A DNA stretch of 64,000 nt, from positions 186,001 to 250,000 of the forward strand of contig NZ_JAZDRJ010000002.1 of NCBI RefSeq assembly GCF_047501535.1, written 5' to 3'. This document shows, in pieces, positions 61,703-64,000 of this stretch. A program made the translations under genes and the position numbers. The notes under the pieces are model-generated. The model searched no databases and was not told where the DNA came from. It saw only the letters and a list, made by a program, of their open reading frames with translations. This stretch comes from Yanghanlia sp047501535 (GTDB lineage Bacteria; Pseudomonadota; Gammaproteobacteria; Burkholderiales; Burkholderiaceae_B). The number at the start of each line of letters is the position of its first letter. Positions within the stretch are counted from its first letter, which is position 1.

Positions 61703-62253
61703 TGCGCACCTTCACCCCCTGGCCGCGGCGCATAAGCGCACTCGTCGCTCAGCATTTGCCCAGAACAAGCGGGCTGTTTTATGCATTGGCGCTGTGTCTG
61801 GCCGTGCTCGCCGCCGGCCTGGCCGCTCCCACCTACGCCGCCGAAAACCGGCTGCCGCCTGCTGAAGAGTCGCGCCTGCGCGAACTGGCGCGAGACTTAC
61901 GCTGCCTGGTCTGCCAGAACGAGTCGCTGGCTGAATCGCACGCTCCGCTGGCTGCCGACCTGCGCGATGAGATCCGCGAACAGATCAGTGCGGGCTACAG
62001 TGATAAGGAAGTCATCCAATACCTGGTTGACCGCTACGGCGACTTCGTCACTTACAAACCCCCTTTCAATTCCCGCACGCTGCTGCTTTGGTTTGGCCCG
62101 TTCGCCGTCCTGCTGCTTTTGCTGTGGGTATTGTGGTCTTTTCACAAGCGCGGGCGGCCTGGCGCTAGCCAAGCGACAGCCGAAGAAGACAGACGTGAAA
62201 CTCATGAAGAATTCCGACGCCTGAAGCGTCAGTATGGAAGCGACGATGACTGA
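61699..62253 (+). CDS. ccmH: Cytochrome c maturation protein CcmH
   Basis: It is the thiol-reducing partner of CcmF. 184 residues: a long N-terminal extension with one helix, the LRCLVCQNESLAES motif (Cys69, Cys72), a second helix, then a charged tail. It is the short form, separate from CcmI, unlike the fused CcmH of E. coli. The stop overlaps ccmI by 8 bp. Confidence 0.95.
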   Translation: MMRTFTPWPRRISALVAQHLPRTSGLFYALALCLAVLAAGLAAPTYAAENRLPPAEESRLRELARDLRCLVCQNESLAESHAPLAADLRDEIREQISAGYSDKEVIQYLVDRYGDFVTYKPPFNSRTLLLWFGPFAVLLLLLWVLWSFHKRGRPGASQATAEEDRRETHEEFRRLKRQYGSDDD

Positions 62254-63166
62254 ATTCATTATTCTTGCCACCCTCATCAGCGTAATCGTCGTGGCCTTGT
62301 TGGTGTGGTCTAGCATCAAGCAACAAGGCGTGCGCCGTAATAACGACGCTCGAGCGCAGTGCTACCAGGTGCACGAACAAACTCTGCTAGAGCTTGCCAA
62401 CGACCACAAAGCCGGGCTCATTGACGAAGCCACGTATCGCGAGGCGCGCTACGAAGCCGAAAACCGGCTGGTGGCGGATATCCGCAATATTGATGAGCGC
62501 CCCGTGATGAACCCAGCCTACCGCTGGATTATTCCCGTGTCATTCGCCGTGCCTTTGGTTGCAGCCGGGCTGTATCTGCTGGTCGGCAACCTGGCTGGCA
62601 GCGACCCAGCGGCCAACTTCGTACGTACCGGCAACGTAGGGCAATTTGTGAACGCGGTCGAGCAGTTGGAAGAAAAAGTCCGGCAGAACCCGGAAGACCT
62701 GCGCAGTCAGTTGATGTTGGCCCGCAGCTACCGGGCCATGGGTCGTTATGAAGAATCCGTCATTGCGTTTGGCCGCGCGTGGCCGTTGATCAAAGATGAC
62801 GCCACGGAAATTTCCATATTCGCCGGTGTGCTGGCCCTCTACCGGGGCAGTTTTGAAGGCAAGCCTGACGAACTGATTGAGCAAGCTCTGGCCCTGGACG
62901 CCAACGACCACGACGCCCTTACCCTGGCTGGTGGCTCCGCCTTCCAAAAAGGGCAGTATGCCGAAGCGATACGCCACTGGAAAAAGCTACAGGCGCTGGT
63001 GGGCAAGGGCAGTGAAGAACATCAGTGGGTGGCCGAGCAAATTGAGGAAGCCCAGTGGCGCCTGGACAACCCAGGAAAGGAACGCAGCCCCCAGCGCGAC
63101 CCGCACCAAGGCATGAGCGCTGAGGTTGACCCACAACTGCCCATGGGGCAAGCGCCGGTGCTTTAA
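62246..63166 (+). CDS. ccmI: Cytochrome c maturation protein CcmI (TPR)
   Basis: It holds apocytochrome tails for CcmF-H. 306 residues: two helices (FIILATLISVIVVALLVWSS and WIIPVSFAVPLVAAGLYLLV), then TPR repeats (SQLMLARSYRAMGRYEESVI, ALTLAGGSAFQKGQYAEAIR). The ATG at 62246 is preferred over 62234, since the first gives MTEFII and an 8-bp overlap. It closes the plus-strand transcript. Confidence 0.9.
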   Translation: MTEFIILATLISVIVVALLVWSSIKQQGVRRNNDARAQCYQVHEQTLLELANDHKAGLIDEATYREARYEAENRLVADIRNIDERPVMNPAYRWIIPVSFAVPLVAAGLYLLVGNLAGSDPAANFVRTGNVGQFVNAVEQLEEKVRQNPEDLRSQLMLARSYRAMGRYEESVIAFGRAWPLIKDDATEISIFAGVLALYRGSFEGKPDELIEQALALDANDHDALTLAGGSAFQKGQYAEAIRHWKKLQALVGKGSEEHQWVAEQIEEAQWRLDNPGKERSPQRDPHQGMSAEVDPQLPMGQAPVL

Positions 63167-63231
63167 CAAGCCCCACGGCAACTTCCCCACACCTGTCGCA
63201 GTCGCAAGGCATTGCCAGGTTTGGCTATCGC

Positions 63232-63618
63232 TTAGTTTTCAGTTTTTAAGAAACCGGTAAGGGCGGCGATATCATCTTCCGCCGCCCGATTGGCAGCGGC
63301 TTCAATCGCGCGGTAGCGGCGGATGATTTCTTCGCCAATTTCACTCAGTTGGGCGCCTCCGCCCTTGGCGCCCCCCGTCACCGTGATGACGGCGGGCTGC
63401 TCCAATGCATTATTGAGCGTTTCCACCAGCGACCAAGCGCGGCGGTAGGACATGTTCATCAGCCGTGCTGCACCGGAAATCGAACCCGCTTCAACAATCG
63501 CTTCCAATAGGTCGACCTTGCCGGGGCCGATGGCCACAACCGCATCTTGGTAGACCCGCAAACGAAACCTGACTCGTACGTTCACTCTATTCCCCCCAAC
63601 ATCTTCAACCTGAAGCAT
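63232..63618 (-). CDS. ModE-like molybdenum-responsive winged-helix regulator (single-domain)
   Basis: 128 residues matching the N-terminal DNA-binding part of ModE: GPGKVDLLEAIVEAGSISGA, ARLMNMSYRRAWSLVETLNN and VTGGAKGGGAQLSEIGEEI. It has no Mop molybdate-binding domains, so it may sense molybdate indirectly or not at all. The ATG at 63618 lies within the last codons of modC (14-bp overlap), so it is co-transcribed with it. It is convergent with ccmI, 66 bp away. Confidence 0.88.
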   Translation of the reverse strand: MLQVEDVGGNRVNVRVRFRLRVYQDAVVAIGPGKVDLLEAIVEAGSISGAARLMNMSYRRAWSLVETLNNALEQPAVITVTGGAKGGGAQLSEIGEEIIRRYRAIEAAANRAAEDDIAALTGFLKTEN

Positions 63619-64000
63619 GATTCCCGGCTTCTTCCACCCGCACGGTCTTTCCATCGACCTGCGCCAGATGCACAACTTGAGCGTTCAGCGCCAGGCGATC
63701 CTGTTCGTCATGGGACACCATTAACAGCGGAATAGCCAGTGTTCTCAAAAGCTTGTCGATTTCCATGCGCATGGACTGACGCAAGGCCGGGTCCAGAGCA
63801 GAGAACGGTTCATCCAGCAATAATACGCGAGGTTTCAGGATGGCCAGGCGAGCCAGGGCCAAACGCTGTTGCTGGCCGCCGGATAGCGTGCAAGGCCGCT
63901 GGTGAGCAAGGTGGGCAATTTCGAATCTCTCCAACCAATACATGGCTTCTTCTTTATGTTGCCGCGTCAGCCAGCCCCATACTCCACGCCGCAACCCAAA
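63605..64000 (-). CDS. modC: Molybdate ABC transporter ATP-binding protein, C-terminal part (gene runs off the window)
   Basis: 132 codons of an ABC ATPase: the signature LSGGQQQRLALARLAILKPR, Walker B VLLLDEPFSALDPALRQ, and the H-loop MVSHDEQDRLAL are seen. The Walker A and start lie beyond the edge. The protein stops about 30 residues after the H-loop, so it has no C-terminal Mop domain as E. coli ModC has. Molybdate specificity is inferred from the overlapping ModE-like gene and the molybdoenzyme nearby. Confidence 0.8.
   Translation of the reverse strand, partial: FGLRRGVWGWLTRQHKEEAMYWLERFEIAHLAHQRPCTLSGGQQQRLALARLAILKPRVLLLDEPFSALDPALRQSMRMEIDKLLRTLAIPLLMVSHDEQDRLALNAQVVHLAQVDGKTVRVEEAGNHASG

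Overview
The window looks like chromosomal DNA of a GC-rich betaproteobacterium, most likely of the Alcaligenaceae (Bordetella/Achromobacter/Pusillimonas type). Three things suggest this: two Bug/TctC periplasmic binding proteins, the betaproteobacterial cytochrome oxidase gene order (coxB, ctaD, 37-aa small protein, DUF2970, coxC, twin-TM protein, SURF1, Sco-like, ctaA, ctaB), and a PhaM-type granule protein. The assignment is inferred from gene content; no rRNA is present. I saw no tRNA, CRISPR array, insertion sequence or prophage.

Layout. 1-1849 (minus): end of a phosphonate uptake operon (phnC, phnD). 2044-11740: an accessory catabolic island. A minus-strand arm (enoyl-CoA hydratase, CaiB-type CoA-transferase, LysR regulator, Bug protein) is divergent from a plus-strand arm (second Bug protein, IclR regulator, two acyl-CoA dehydrogenases, thiolase). 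Together these give CoA activation and most of a beta-oxidation cycle for an unidentified carboxylate. A near-identical block of about 33 bp lies upstream of the minus operon and again upstream of the first Bug gene, so one regulator probably controls both. 11885-18321: aspartase, a thioesterase, a quinone oxidoreductase, and an overlapping pair of DUF4105 membrane protein and alpha/beta-hydrolase lipoprotein. 18328-28109 (minus): glmS, a chemoreceptor, a glycosyltransferase, an MFS exporter, glmU, phaM and a Nudix hydrolase.

28473-36535 (plus): an aa3-type cytochrome oxidase operon with heme A synthesis and assembly factors. An FNR-like box lies just upstream, and ctaG/cox11 is absent from the cluster. 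36811-37695: rpoH (sigma-32), preceded by a perfect CIRCE element. 37879-40195: glutathione-dependent formaldehyde detoxification (fghA, adhC), with a REP-like palindrome and a direct repeat around it. 40289-51283 (minus): cardiolipin synthase, an EEP-family phosphoesterase, aspS, fmdB, an antiporter, a GMC oxidoreductase, ubiA and two aminotransferases.

51732-63166 (plus): torE-torC-torA-torD runs by overlapping stop/start codons straight into a complete ccmABCDEFGHI set. This puts a periplasmic molybdenum N/S-oxide reductase, its pentaheme electron donor, its chaperone and the whole cytochrome c maturation machine in one apparent transcript. Opposite its end lie a ModE-like regulator and modC (63232-64000), which point to molybdate uptake next to the molybdoenzyme. 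This reductase-plus-maturation block is the most interesting feature of the window.
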